From Romeriopsis navalis LEGE 11480 (lineage in GTDB: Bacteria > Cyanobacteriota > Cyanobacteriia > Leptolyngbyales > Leptolyngbyaceae): a stretch of 64,000 bases of DNA. Numbering within the stretch: position 1 is the stretch's first letter; every line of letters begins with the position of its first letter. Positions 26,757 through 35,824 of the stretch are shown in pieces. The notes below the pieces were generated by a model that had not been told where the DNA came from, did not search any database, and saw only the letters and a list, made by a program, of their open reading frames with translations. A program made the position numbers and the translations under genes. The stretch spans positions 1 to 64,000 of the forward strand of contig NZ_JADEXQ010000008.1 of assembly GCF_015207035.1 (NCBI RefSeq), in the 5' to 3' direction.

Positions 26757-28103
26757 ATGGCCCATATCGTTTGTATTACGGGTGGCCTGACCGGAATATT
26801 TAACGCGAGTCTCGCCCTTGTGCAACAACTGGAGCAGGCGGGTCATCGGATTACCTACGCCAGTTCCTACGATCTGGAAGCAGCGGTCACGGCGCAAGGG
26901 ATAAACTACGTTCAACTCGATCCTTGGGTAATCCAAACCGTTGACCCACCGATGAGTCGATGGCAAAAGCTCTGGACATGGCGGGAACGTCAACAACGGG
27001 CGATCGCCGCCCTCGGCATCGACAATTTCGGGCCAGCAATCCGCCAACTTGAGCCAGATTTAGTTTTAATCGATATCGAAATGACGCCCCACATTATCGC
27101 CGCCGTCACCCACCAACTCCCGATCGCCCTACTCTGTCCATTTCTTTCACTCTGGAAACGCCCTAATTTACCACCGATCAACACCAATATTGTGCCGGGT
27201 AAAACCTGGCGGGGGAAGCGACTCAGTATCCGCTTAAGTTGGCTCCGGAATGGCTTACGCGGCTGGAAAAGCAGCCAACAATCACGCTGGGGATTGCTGG
27301 GGATTGATCGCAAGTCAATTTGGCGATGCTATGCCCGCCAAGTCCGGTATCCCTTTCCCGAACAGTTTGGCTTTAAGCAATGGTTAATCCCCTTTAACCA
27401 AGGTAATCTACCGATCGTCTGCTTCAATGCCTTAGAGTTAGATTTTCCTCACATCCCCCACCCGTTGATGCACTATGTCGGCCCGATGGTGCGCGACGAT
27501 CGCCAAGACATCCAAGTTCATCCCCCAATCGAACAACGTTTGGCCCAATGCTTGGCGCAGCGACGGGCGCATGGACGGTCGCTGATTTATTGTGGTTGCA
27601 GTACCTTTGTCAACGGTCATCAGGCATGGCTCAAGCGAGTCATTGCGGCGGTGGGGGATGCTCCGGAATGGGATTTAATCATCGGACTGGGGGGCCAAAT
27701 GAAACAGGAACAGCTCGGGCGCATCCCCGCCAATGTGCATGTCTTTGATTGGGCCCCCCAAATGGAAGTTTTAAAACAGGCCGACTGCGCTGTGATTAAT
27801 GGCGGGATCAATACCATCAACGAATGTATTTCCTTGGGCATCCCAATGCTGATTTATTCGATGGGACATGCGGATCAAAACGGTAATGCAGTGCGTATCG
27901 GGTACCACCGCCTTGGGATTGTTGGCAATCGTGACCAAGATTCAATGGGCCAAATTCGCACCGCAATCCAAACCTTACTCACCGATACGGTCTATCGCAC
28001 GAATGTGCAGCAGATGCGCGATCGGTTTCAGGCTTATTCCCAGGCAAACCGTTCAGCACAGGTAATCGCAACATTACTCAAGGCAAAGAGGGCGCACCCC
28101 TAA
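26757..28103 (+). CDS. GT-B (UGT/GT1-like) glycosyltransferase
   Basis: A 448-residue glycosyltransferase of the UGT/MGT type, which moves sugars from nucleotide donors to natural products. The N-terminal acceptor lobe opens with ITGGLTGIFNASLALVQQL. The C-terminal donor lobe has VHVFDWAPQMEVLKQADCAV and INGGINTINECISLGIPML, followed by a D-Q-x-x-N segment (HADQNGNAVRI). In most GT1 enzymes the HGG turn carries His; here it is Asn (NGG). GGAG stands about 12 nt before the ATG. It is the second of two complete genes between the halves of the split A domain, so the peptide is probably glycosylated. Confidence 0.88.
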   Translation: MAHIVCITGGLTGIFNASLALVQQLEQAGHRITYASSYDLEAAVTAQGINYVQLDPWVIQTVDPPMSRWQKLWTWRERQQRAIAALGIDNFGPAIRQLEPDLVLIDIEMTPHIIAAVTHQLPIALLCPFLSLWKRPNLPPINTNIVPGKTWRGKRLSIRLSWLRNGLRGWKSSQQSRWGLLGIDRKSIWRCYARQVRYPFPEQFGFKQWLIPFNQGNLPIVCFNALELDFPHIPHPLMHYVGPMVRDDRQDIQVHPPIEQRLAQCLAQRRAHGRSLIYCGCSTFVNGHQAWLKRVIAAVGDAPEWDLIIGLGGQMKQEQLGRIPANVHVFDWAPQMEVLKQADCAVINGGINTINECISLGIPMLIYSMGHADQNGNAVRIGYHRLGIVGNRDQDSMGQIRTAIQTLLTDTVYRTNVQQMRDRFQAYSQANRSAQVIATLLKAKRAHP

Positions 28104-28172
28104 CCCCCAACGCCCCAAGCAAAGCAATGTTTACAGTCCATTTAGCAAGATTCATCCAGCGAATCCAGGCCC

Positions 28173-30176
28173 ATGATGTCAATCAACCAACTCTATCAAC
28201 GTGTGGCAAATCTTTCCCCAGCACAACGATTGCATCTAGCCGCACAACTGCAACAATCCAACATCATAGAAGCCGGAACATTGGCCCAGCCAGCGGCCGA
28301 ACGATTAGTTGCTTACGTTGTCCCACGACCCAACACAGAGGCGAATTTAACGGCATTACGCAACGCTCTCAACGCACAACTCCCGCGCCATATGGTGCCA
28401 ACAGTGATTGTTCCATTGCCGGAAATGCCACGCACGGCTAACGGCAAAATCGACACCAATTTACTGCCTGAACCCACACGGGCAGAACCAAATACGACTC
28501 GTTCACCTAGCCCACAAACCCCGACAGAAAAGATTTTGGCCCAAATTTGGGGCAAGGTCCTAGGCATCGAACACATTGGCATTCATGATAACTTCTTCGA
28601 ACTGGGAGGAGACTCCATCCTCAGTATTCAAATTGTCTCCCAAGCCCGCGAAGCCGGTCTCAAGTTAGCGCCTAACCAACTCTTTGAACAACCCACTGTT
28701 GCCGAATTAGCCACGATGGTTAATCTCAGTCCCAATGTCACGATCGACCAAGGCGCCGTGACTGGCGCTGTCCCCCTGACACCGATTCAACATTGGTTTT
28801 TTGAACAAGCGATGGTGGCGCCTCATCACTGGAATCAAGCCAAACTATTCGAGCTGCCACCGGGGATCAACCGGGCCGTCGTAGAAACGGCAATCGCGAC
28901 ATTGTGGCAGCATCATGATGCCTTACGGTTGCAATTTGAACCCAGCCCCGCGGGTTACCAACAAACCAATGCCCTCGCGGATCAGCCCCCCCAATTAGTC
29001 ACAATTGATCTAACCGATTTAGATGAACTCGCACAGTCGCAAGCTGTCCGCGAACATAGTGGCAAACTCCATGCCAATCTTGATTTAGCCGCCGGCGGAC
29101 TCCTACGTACCGCGCACTTCACGCGTGGAGAAACTCAGCCCAGCTGGTTATTAATTAGCCTGCACCACTTGGTGGTTGATCACGTCTCCTGGCAAATCCT
29201 ACAGCGTGATCTCAATCGATTATTCGACCCAACCGATCGACTTGCCCCATTACCCCAAAAAACCACCGCATTCCAAACTTGGGCCAACGCCCTCCAAACA
29301 CAAACCGTAAACCGACAGTCGGAAGCAAACCTATGGTTATCACAGGTTGAGCCCCCGAGTATGCCGTTACCACGTGATCACCAAGCCACATCGATCGCGC
29401 CCACAGAAGCCACCAGTCAAACCACGATCGTGCGATTCGATGCGGCTAATACCCAGGCGTTGCTCCAGACAGTACCCGCCGTCCACAACACAAGGATTAA
29501 CGATGTGTTGCTCACCGCACTCGCCCAAACATTACTGCAATGGGATCATCAGGCTACAAGTGCGGTTCGCGTTGATCTGGAGGCGCACGGGCGTGAATCA
29601 ATTGCCGATGATGTCGATCTGTCACGCACTGTGGGATGGTTTACCACAACCTATCCAGTCCGGCTTCAACTCGACAATAACGCCAACCAGGACACCGCAA
29701 TCAAATCGATCAAGGAGCAACTACGACAGATTCCCGATCGGGGCATTGGCTACGGAATATTGCGATACCTGAGCCAAGACCCAATTCAGCAGCGTTTAGC
29801 CCAGGCGGGCAACGCCGAAATCTTATTTAATTACTTGGGTCAAGATAATCAGGCAACAACCGATCACCCCCTTAAAATCATTCAAAATATTGATCTCGGC
29901 CCCCTGCGCGATCCGCGGAACCCCCGTCATTACTTGTTAGAGATTAATGCTTGGATCAGTGATGGTCAGCTACAGATGCATTGGATTTATGATCAACAGA
30001 TTTATCTTTCAACAACGATTACAACTCTTGCGGATAATTACCTTAGTAAGTTAACGGCAATCATTGCTCACTGCACCAGCAATGAGCCGGGTGGGGGGTT
30101 TACCCCGTCGGATTTTCCCGACGCCGATTTCGAGCAATCAGAACTTAATGATTTTCTTGATCAGCTTACACAGTAG
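28173..30176 (+). CDS. NRPS 2b: C-terminal part of split A domain, T, E
   Basis: A 667-residue protein that begins where NRPS 2a stops. After a helical N-terminus (INQLYQRVANLSPAQRLHLA), which looks like a docking or linker element, it has the small subdomain of an A domain (about 35-105): ERLVAYVV, MVPTVIVPLPEMP and A10 RTANGKID with the catalytic Lys. A carrier domain with Ser148 in ELGGDSI and a full epimerisation domain (about 200-640) follow, with HHLVVDHVSW, DLEAHGRE, GWFTTTYP, GYGILRYL and NYLGQ. Together with NRPS 2a it completes one C-A-T-E module. The halves must associate in trans for the A domain to work, because the Lys of A10 is needed for adenylation. Confidence 0.92.
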   Translation: MMSINQLYQRVANLSPAQRLHLAAQLQQSNIIEAGTLAQPAAERLVAYVVPRPNTEANLTALRNALNAQLPRHMVPTVIVPLPEMPRTANGKIDTNLLPEPTRAEPNTTRSPSPQTPTEKILAQIWGKVLGIEHIGIHDNFFELGGDSILSIQIVSQAREAGLKLAPNQLFEQPTVAELATMVNLSPNVTIDQGAVTGAVPLTPIQHWFFEQAMVAPHHWNQAKLFELPPGINRAVVETAIATLWQHHDALRLQFEPSPAGYQQTNALADQPPQLVTIDLTDLDELAQSQAVREHSGKLHANLDLAAGGLLRTAHFTRGETQPSWLLISLHHLVVDHVSWQILQRDLNRLFDPTDRLAPLPQKTTAFQTWANALQTQTVNRQSEANLWLSQVEPPSMPLPRDHQATSIAPTEATSQTTIVRFDAANTQALLQTVPAVHNTRINDVLLTALAQTLLQWDHQATSAVRVDLEAHGRESIADDVDLSRTVGWFTTTYPVRLQLDNNANQDTAIKSIKEQLRQIPDRGIGYGILRYLSQDPIQQRLAQAGNAEILFNYLGQDNQATTDHPLKIIQNIDLGPLRDPRNPRHYLLEINAWISDGQLQMHWIYDQQIYLSTTITTLADNYLSKLTAIIAHCTSNEPGGGFTPSDFPDADFEQSELNDFLDQLTQ

Positions 30177-30200
30177 AACGTCAGCCTAGATAGATTCCCC

Positions 30201-32804
30201 ATGGATAAACGCAATATCGAGACGATATATCCCCTGGCTCCCCTCCAGGAGATGTTTTTGTGGCATAGCCTCCAAACGACGACCCAGGCTGGGCTATTGC
30301 ATATCCGGTGTGATCTACAGGGCGAAATTAATCCCACCCAATTAAAACAAGCCTGGGAATCGGTGATCCAGCGTCATCCGACTTTGCGGGCATCCGTGCA
30401 TTGGCAAAACGTCAAACAGCCTTTGCAGGTGATCGCAAAACAGATTACGGTACCGTGGCAAGTCATCGACGCCCACGAATTCGCCGATCCCCAGCAGGCT
30501 TTAACAGATTTTCTGAATGCCGATCGGGCGCAAGGCTTCGAACTCACCCAAGCCCCGATCATGCGCTTAACACTATTTCGCTGGGGCAAATTGGACTACA
30601 AACTGATTTGGAGCTGCCATCATCTTATGTTGGATGGTTGGTCCGGGGCACTCGTGCTCAATCAAGTATTTGAAACCTATCAAGCGCTCCAACAAGGACA
30701 ACCACGGATCAACAAACACCAACCGATATATCAAACCTATATCCGCTGGCTCAAACAACAGGACACAAGCGCAGCGGCACAATTTTGGCGCGCTACACTC
30801 AAGGGATTTGCCGCACCGACACCACTCCCTGGAATCACGGAGACAACCGACAGCCAGGGATTACAGCCATCGCTAACGCCACCCGACCCCAAAACCATCC
30901 AACTTTCAACGGCAGCAACGACAACATTACAGGCTTTTTTGCGATCGCAGCATTTAACCCTCAGCACAGTCATGCAAGGCATCTGGGCCTTAGTTCTACA
31001 TCACCACAGTTGCACCAACGACGTGCTCTTTGGCATGACGGTTTCCGGGCGACAGGGTAATTTAGCCGGTGTGGAAGCGATTGTTGGTTTATTAATTAAT
31101 GTTCTCCCCATCCGCGTCGCCGTCACGCCCGAACAATCTGTCGCGACTTGGCTCCAGACGATACAAACCCAACAAATCCAAGCCAATCGGTATGCCTATG
31201 CGACGCCCGCTCAGATTCAAGACTGGAGTGGTCAATCACAGCGACTATTCAACAGCCTGCTGGTGATTGAAAATTATCCGATCCACACCAATCAACCAGC
31301 ACAGAACTTAAAGATTACAAATCTCCAGTCAGGGACCGTCAGCAACTACGACTTAACGGTAATTGTGCAGCCCGGTGATGCAATCCAAATCACGTTAGAA
31401 ACCGCCGCAAGACAGTTTAACCCAGAAGTTTTAGCAACTCTCCTTGAGCAATTTTCCACCCTATTACAGACCATTTCGCAGCAGCCGGAACAAGCAATTC
31501 ATGCACTATTGCCAGCGTTGCAACGCCCACCCCAACCACCACCAGTGGCCACCAATGTTGTCACACAATTCAATTTGCGCGATCGCCCCGCCAATCGTCA
31601 GACGCAACACCAAAACTCACCACGTCGCAACGCCGCTCAGCGACTTCTAGTTGCCCCTGTAAGCCCGATCGCGATTCAACTCACCGCGATTTGGGAAAGC
31701 GTGCTCGGCATCCATCCAATTAGTGTCGATGATAATTTTTTTGATCTCGGCGGACAGTCAGTACTAGCGGCCCAACTATTCGCCAAAATCGCCCAACAAT
31801 TTGGCCACCGACTGCCCTTGGCACTGCTGTTTGAGGCACCCACAATTCAACAACTGGCCACGGCTCTCGAACAATCGGGCTGGTCCCCATCCTGGTCTTC
31901 CCTGGTGCCGATTCAGCCGTTGGGTCAAAAAACACCGTTTTTCGCCGTCCATACTGGCCATGGACGCGTGTTTCACTATCGTCAATTCTCACAGCATTTA
32001 GGGTCCGATCAACCATTCTACGGACTCCAGGCCCAAGGCTTAGATGGCAAGTCGCCGCCGTATTCAACCTTTGAGGCAATGGCAAGCCACTATATTCAGG
32101 AAATCCAAACCATCCAACCCGAGGGACCGTATTTTTTAGGGGGATTTTGCTTGGGTGGCACCATCGCATTAGAGATGGCACAGCAGCTCCAAAACCAAGG
32201 TCACACAATTGCATTATTAGTCGTCTTAGATCCGGCTTATTCGCTACCACAGCTCGGCTTACCCGAACCCGAACTACGACCACCCCACTTTAAGAAAGAT
32301 TTGCGACACTACATCCAACTCTGCCACTATTTTCACCGCACCGGCGGGCTTCGACGCCATGCCGCCAAGAAGCTACTCAAAATCGCGAAGCAACATTGGC
32401 CAGGACAAAGATCTACAGCCTCGATCGAAGATGATCTACAGGATCCCAATATCCAAAACATCATTAATGCCAATGCGGCTGCGTTACATGCGTATCAGCA
32501 CCAACCCTATGCGGGAACGATCACGTTTTTACAATCGAGCAATTACGTCGATCGGCCCTATGGCAAGGCAATCAGACAAAAATATTCTCAGTTAGCAACA
32601 GCATTTGATTACCACTTAGTCGAAACCGTTCACGAACCGCTGTTTCCCACAGCCAAGCATTGGGCGATTTGGGGCAAAGCCTTAAGCGATTGCCTCGATA
32701 CTGCCCAGCGCAAGGCAACGGCAACGGCGATAGAACAACCAGCTGTAACCGAAGTCAAAGAAGTCACACAATTTGCCGATGGTCTCAAATTTTACACTGA
32801 GTAA
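30201..32804 (+). CDS. NRPS 3: C-T-TE protein lacking an A domain (copy 1)
   Basis: An 867-residue termination protein. The condensation domain (1-430, HHLMLDGWS) is joined through a Pro/Gln-rich linker of about 60 residues, where an A domain would normally sit, to a carrier domain (Ser520 in DLGGQS) and a thioesterase (about 590-840). The TE nucleophile motif is GFCLGG, with Cys650 in place of Ser. A following LDPAY supplies the Asp, and a late VHEPLF region may supply His, although the usual GDH motif is absent. Without an A domain the carrier must be loaded in trans, perhaps by the stand-alone A enzyme, or the C domain passes the chain to the carrier by another route. A strong terminator follows. 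Confidence 0.9.
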   Translation: MDKRNIETIYPLAPLQEMFLWHSLQTTTQAGLLHIRCDLQGEINPTQLKQAWESVIQRHPTLRASVHWQNVKQPLQVIAKQITVPWQVIDAHEFADPQQALTDFLNADRAQGFELTQAPIMRLTLFRWGKLDYKLIWSCHHLMLDGWSGALVLNQVFETYQALQQGQPRINKHQPIYQTYIRWLKQQDTSAAAQFWRATLKGFAAPTPLPGITETTDSQGLQPSLTPPDPKTIQLSTAATTTLQAFLRSQHLTLSTVMQGIWALVLHHHSCTNDVLFGMTVSGRQGNLAGVEAIVGLLINVLPIRVAVTPEQSVATWLQTIQTQQIQANRYAYATPAQIQDWSGQSQRLFNSLLVIENYPIHTNQPAQNLKITNLQSGTVSNYDLTVIVQPGDAIQITLETAARQFNPEVLATLLEQFSTLLQTISQQPEQAIHALLPALQRPPQPPPVATNVVTQFNLRDRPANRQTQHQNSPRRNAAQRLLVAPVSPIAIQLTAIWESVLGIHPISVDDNFFDLGGQSVLAAQLFAKIAQQFGHRLPLALLFEAPTIQQLATALEQSGWSPSWSSLVPIQPLGQKTPFFAVHTGHGRVFHYRQFSQHLGSDQPFYGLQAQGLDGKSPPYSTFEAMASHYIQEIQTIQPEGPYFLGGFCLGGTIALEMAQQLQNQGHTIALLVVLDPAYSLPQLGLPEPELRPPHFKKDLRHYIQLCHYFHRTGGLRRHAAKKLLKIAKQHWPGQRSTASIEDDLQDPNIQNIINANAAALHAYQHQPYAGTITFLQSSNYVDRPYGKAIRQKYSQLATAFDYHLVETVHEPLFPTAKHWAIWGKALSDCLDTAQRKATATAIEQPAVTEVKEVTQFADGLKFYTE

Positions 32805-32828
32805 AATTTGGGTTTAACGTTTTAATAG

Positions 32829-32860
32829 ACTGCCTCAACAGGTGTTGAGGCAGTTATTTT
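32829..32860 (+). terminator. Rho-independent terminator at end of main NRPS operon
   Basis: An 11-bp perfect stem (32829-32839 with 32844-32854) and a 4-nt loop, followed by TATTTTTT, 24 bp after copy 1 of the C-T-TE gene. It separates copy 1 from copy 2. Confidence 0.88.
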
Positions 32861-33140
32861 TTGCGCAAAAATGGTGCCGACTAAACTTTAACAAAACCCC
32901 GCAATTCGCAGTCCTAACTTAAAGTAATCCAAAATATTATCGGCAGATCACACACCAAGACAAATAAACCGCGATGCTAGAGATGAGTGATGCGCTGTGA
33001 CGCAGCGGTGACTCAAGTAAAACAGTTAGTTGTGTCAGCCTGCTATCAATAAACCTTCCCAGACCGATTCCATCCAGTCTCGACGCAATGATGGCCTTAT
33101 TTCACGAACACAATAAGTCGCAAACTCGATCGGGTGCCCT
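32861..33140. other. Intergenic region between tandem C-T-TE genes
   Basis: About 280 bp with no gene. It must contain the promoter of copy 2, since a strong terminator lies upstream. The 12-mer CAGTCCTAACTT at 32909-32920 recurs in the same sense just before the ABC exporter gene. TATTAT at 32935-32940 could be a -10 but has no clear -35. Confidence 0.45.
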
Positions 33141-35804
33141 ATGGATAAGCAAAATATTGAAACCATCTATTCCCTGGCACCACTGCAACAAATGTTTTTG
33201 TGGCACAGCCTCCAAAGTACAACCCAGGCAGGGCTAATCCATATCCGCTGCGACATCCACGGTGAACTAGAAATCAGTCAGTTCCAGCAGGCATGGGAGT
33301 GCGTCATCCATCATCATCCCAGCTTGCGAACCTCCGTACATTGGGAAAACGTCAAGCAACCCTTACAAGTTGTCGCAAAACAAGTCGCATTACCCTGGAA
33401 AGTCATCGACGGACGGAACTTCACGGACCCGGCGCAAACCATCACCAACTTTTTGCACGACGATCGCGCACAAGGCTTCGACTTAAATCAAGCCCCAATT
33501 ACGCGCCTCACATTATTTCGGCTTGGCGCCATTGACTATAAATTAGTCTGGAGTTGCCATCACCTCATGCTCGATGGCTGGTCTGGGGCGCTCGTCTTAA
33601 ATCAAGTATTTGCGACCTATGAAGCGCTCCAAGTTGGCCACCCACCCACAAGCATCGCCGCACCAACGTATCAAACCTATATCCGCTGGCTGAAGCAACA
33701 GGATGAAACGGCGGCGGCACAATTTTGGCGTGATACGCTCAAAGGATTTACCGGACCGACGCCCCTGCCACCGCCAACATCAAATCAAGTCCGTCAAATC
33801 GCATCCGGCCCCATATCGATCCGGCTGACACCGAATACAACTGAGGCATTACAGGCATTTCTCCGAGTCCAGCGATTAACCCTTAGCACAGTGATTCAAG
33901 GCGTATGGTCACTACTCCTACATCACTACAGCGGTGAAAATGACGTACTTTTCGGTATGACCGTTTCGGGACGACAGGGTGATTTAGCCCAAGTTGAAGC
34001 GATCGTAGGGCTATTAATCAATGTTTTACCCATCCGGGTGAGCATCACACCGGCGGCGCCGATCGCTGATTGGTTGCGCACATTACAAACCCAACAAATT
34101 CATATCAATCGTTATGCCTATGCATCCTCGACTCAAATACAAGCCTGGAGCGGCCAATCAAAGCCGCTATTTGACAGCCTCCTAGTGATTGAGAACTATC
34201 CCATTCAATCCACGGATACAGCACCGAGTTTGCGCGTTGAAAACCTCCAATCAGGCATTGTTAGCACCTATGGTTTAACCCTGATTGTGCAACCCGGCAA
34301 CGCATTAAAGTTGACTTTAGAAGAAGCAGCAGGATGCTGGGCAACAACAACACTAGAACTCCTGCTCGATCAATTCCAAGCCCTATTGCAGGCGGTCATC
34401 AGTAATTCCGAACAACCGCTCACCGCATTACTTAATCTGACTCCCACCGGAATTACCAGGCCATACCTTCAACAGCCAGAACGATCGAGCCAATATTTCC
34501 ATCAGCTCAATGCAGTTCCCCCAAACGATGTCGCTATGACACGAGCGGGGCAATCACCCACCGACACGCAGGCAAACTATGTTGCACCACAGAATACGCT
34601 CGAATCACAGCTAACAACGATCTGGGAAACGGTGTTGGGTGTTCAGCCGATCGGCGTTCATGATAATTTCTTTAGTCTGGGCGGCAACTCCTTGATGGCC
34701 GTCAGCCTGTTTAATCAGATCGAATCAGTCTTTCAGACACAACTCCCTTTAGTTAGCCTATTTCAAGCCAGCACGGTGGCAGAACTTGCCAAAAAACTTG
34801 CAGCACAACCGCAATTCGTGCCGGGAGCATCATCATCCCCCCATCAGCATCCAATCAATCGGAGCCAATCATCCGCTGCCGACACGGCGGAACATGGCGA
34901 TCAGCCACCCGAAAAGTCTCACCCGATCGTCCAGCCAAAATCTGACTCAACGAGCATCGCAAATTCAACATCCCCAACTCGCACACTCATTGCTCTACAA
35001 CCCAAGGGCGATCGGCGGCCCTTTTTCTTTATTCCGGGCGGCGGCGGCGGCAGCGATCGTGAATTAATCACTTACAACCGGTTCCTCAATGCGTTAGGTG
35101 ACGATCAACCAGTATATGGGTTACGGGCTCGCGGCTTAGATGGCACACAAGCATGTCATGCTGACCTTGAGACAATGGCCACTGATTATATTCAGGAAAT
35201 GCGAACAGTCCAACCCCATGGCCCGTATCTACTGGGAGGTGAATGTATTGGTGGCATTGTCGCCTATGAAATCGCCCAACAGCTAACGGCCCAGGGAGAA
35301 CCAATCGGATTATTAGCGTTAATGGATACAGAACCCTTAACGCTGCTACAAGAACGACGTTATTACATCCAAAAACTCTTGCTGATTGAGCGTGGTATGG
35401 GCTACATCAAAAAATTAAGCCACCTTTCACCACAGGAGAAAGTTCGACAGATCGCCGTTCGATCGCGCGAAAAACTGATCGCCAAAGTCCAGTCCAAGTC
35501 CCAAGTCCCGATTAGTAAAGCCGATCAACAACTGCGTAAAGTATCTCAGAACTATTGGGCCGTCATCTCACGCTACCGACCACAGCCGTATTCCGGCAAG
35601 CTCACCTTATTAGCCACCGCCGAAGCAACGGAAAATCTGCAAATTGACCGTTGGGAAACACTGGCAACAGGGGGTGTAGAAGTGCATGCATTGCCTGGTG
35701 ATCACACGTCCTATATTCGCGAGGACTTCCAAACGACTGCTGATGCATTACGCCAATGTCTCGACGCGGCACAAACGATCACAACGCACTCACAAAATAT
35801 TTAG
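33141..35804 (+). CDS. NRPS 4: C-T-TE protein lacking an A domain (copy 2)
   Basis: An 887-residue paralogue of the preceding C-T-TE protein. The condensation domain is nearly superimposable on copy 1 (MDKQNIETIYSLAPLQ, HHLMLDGWSGALVLNQVF, WLKQQDETAAAQFWRDTLKG). The carrier has Ser517 in SLGGNS. A longer Ser/Pro-rich linker of about 75 residues leads to a thioesterase with a Gly-rich oxyanion segment (IPGGGGG), nucleophile motif GECIGG with Cys702, LALMDTEP for Asp, and a standard late LPGDHTSY His. The T and TE parts differ much more from copy 1 than the C domains do. It is separated from copy 1 by a terminator, so it may be expressed independently and release a different product. Confidence 0.9.
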   Translation: MDKQNIETIYSLAPLQQMFLWHSLQSTTQAGLIHIRCDIHGELEISQFQQAWECVIHHHPSLRTSVHWENVKQPLQVVAKQVALPWKVIDGRNFTDPAQTITNFLHDDRAQGFDLNQAPITRLTLFRLGAIDYKLVWSCHHLMLDGWSGALVLNQVFATYEALQVGHPPTSIAAPTYQTYIRWLKQQDETAAAQFWRDTLKGFTGPTPLPPPTSNQVRQIASGPISIRLTPNTTEALQAFLRVQRLTLSTVIQGVWSLLLHHYSGENDVLFGMTVSGRQGDLAQVEAIVGLLINVLPIRVSITPAAPIADWLRTLQTQQIHINRYAYASSTQIQAWSGQSKPLFDSLLVIENYPIQSTDTAPSLRVENLQSGIVSTYGLTLIVQPGNALKLTLEEAAGCWATTTLELLLDQFQALLQAVISNSEQPLTALLNLTPTGITRPYLQQPERSSQYFHQLNAVPPNDVAMTRAGQSPTDTQANYVAPQNTLESQLTTIWETVLGVQPIGVHDNFFSLGGNSLMAVSLFNQIESVFQTQLPLVSLFQASTVAELAKKLAAQPQFVPGASSSPHQHPINRSQSSAADTAEHGDQPPEKSHPIVQPKSDSTSIANSTSPTRTLIALQPKGDRRPFFFIPGGGGGSDRELITYNRFLNALGDDQPVYGLRARGLDGTQACHADLETMATDYIQEMRTVQPHGPYLLGGECIGGIVAYEIAQQLTAQGEPIGLLALMDTEPLTLLQERRYYIQKLLLIERGMGYIKKLSHLSPQEKVRQIAVRSREKLIAKVQSKSQVPISKADQQLRKVSQNYWAVISRYRPQPYSGKLTLLATAEATENLQIDRWETLATGGVEVHALPGDHTSYIREDFQTTADALRQCLDAAQTITTHSQNI

Positions 35805-35824
35805 TCCTCAACGAAAAGGCCACA

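Noticed and set aside
25900-28200. Frameshift or assembly break explaining the truncated A domain
   Set aside because: The two halves are separated by 2.2 kb containing two intact genes with their own start sites, so a simple frameshift cannot account for it. An assembly error still needs independent reads.
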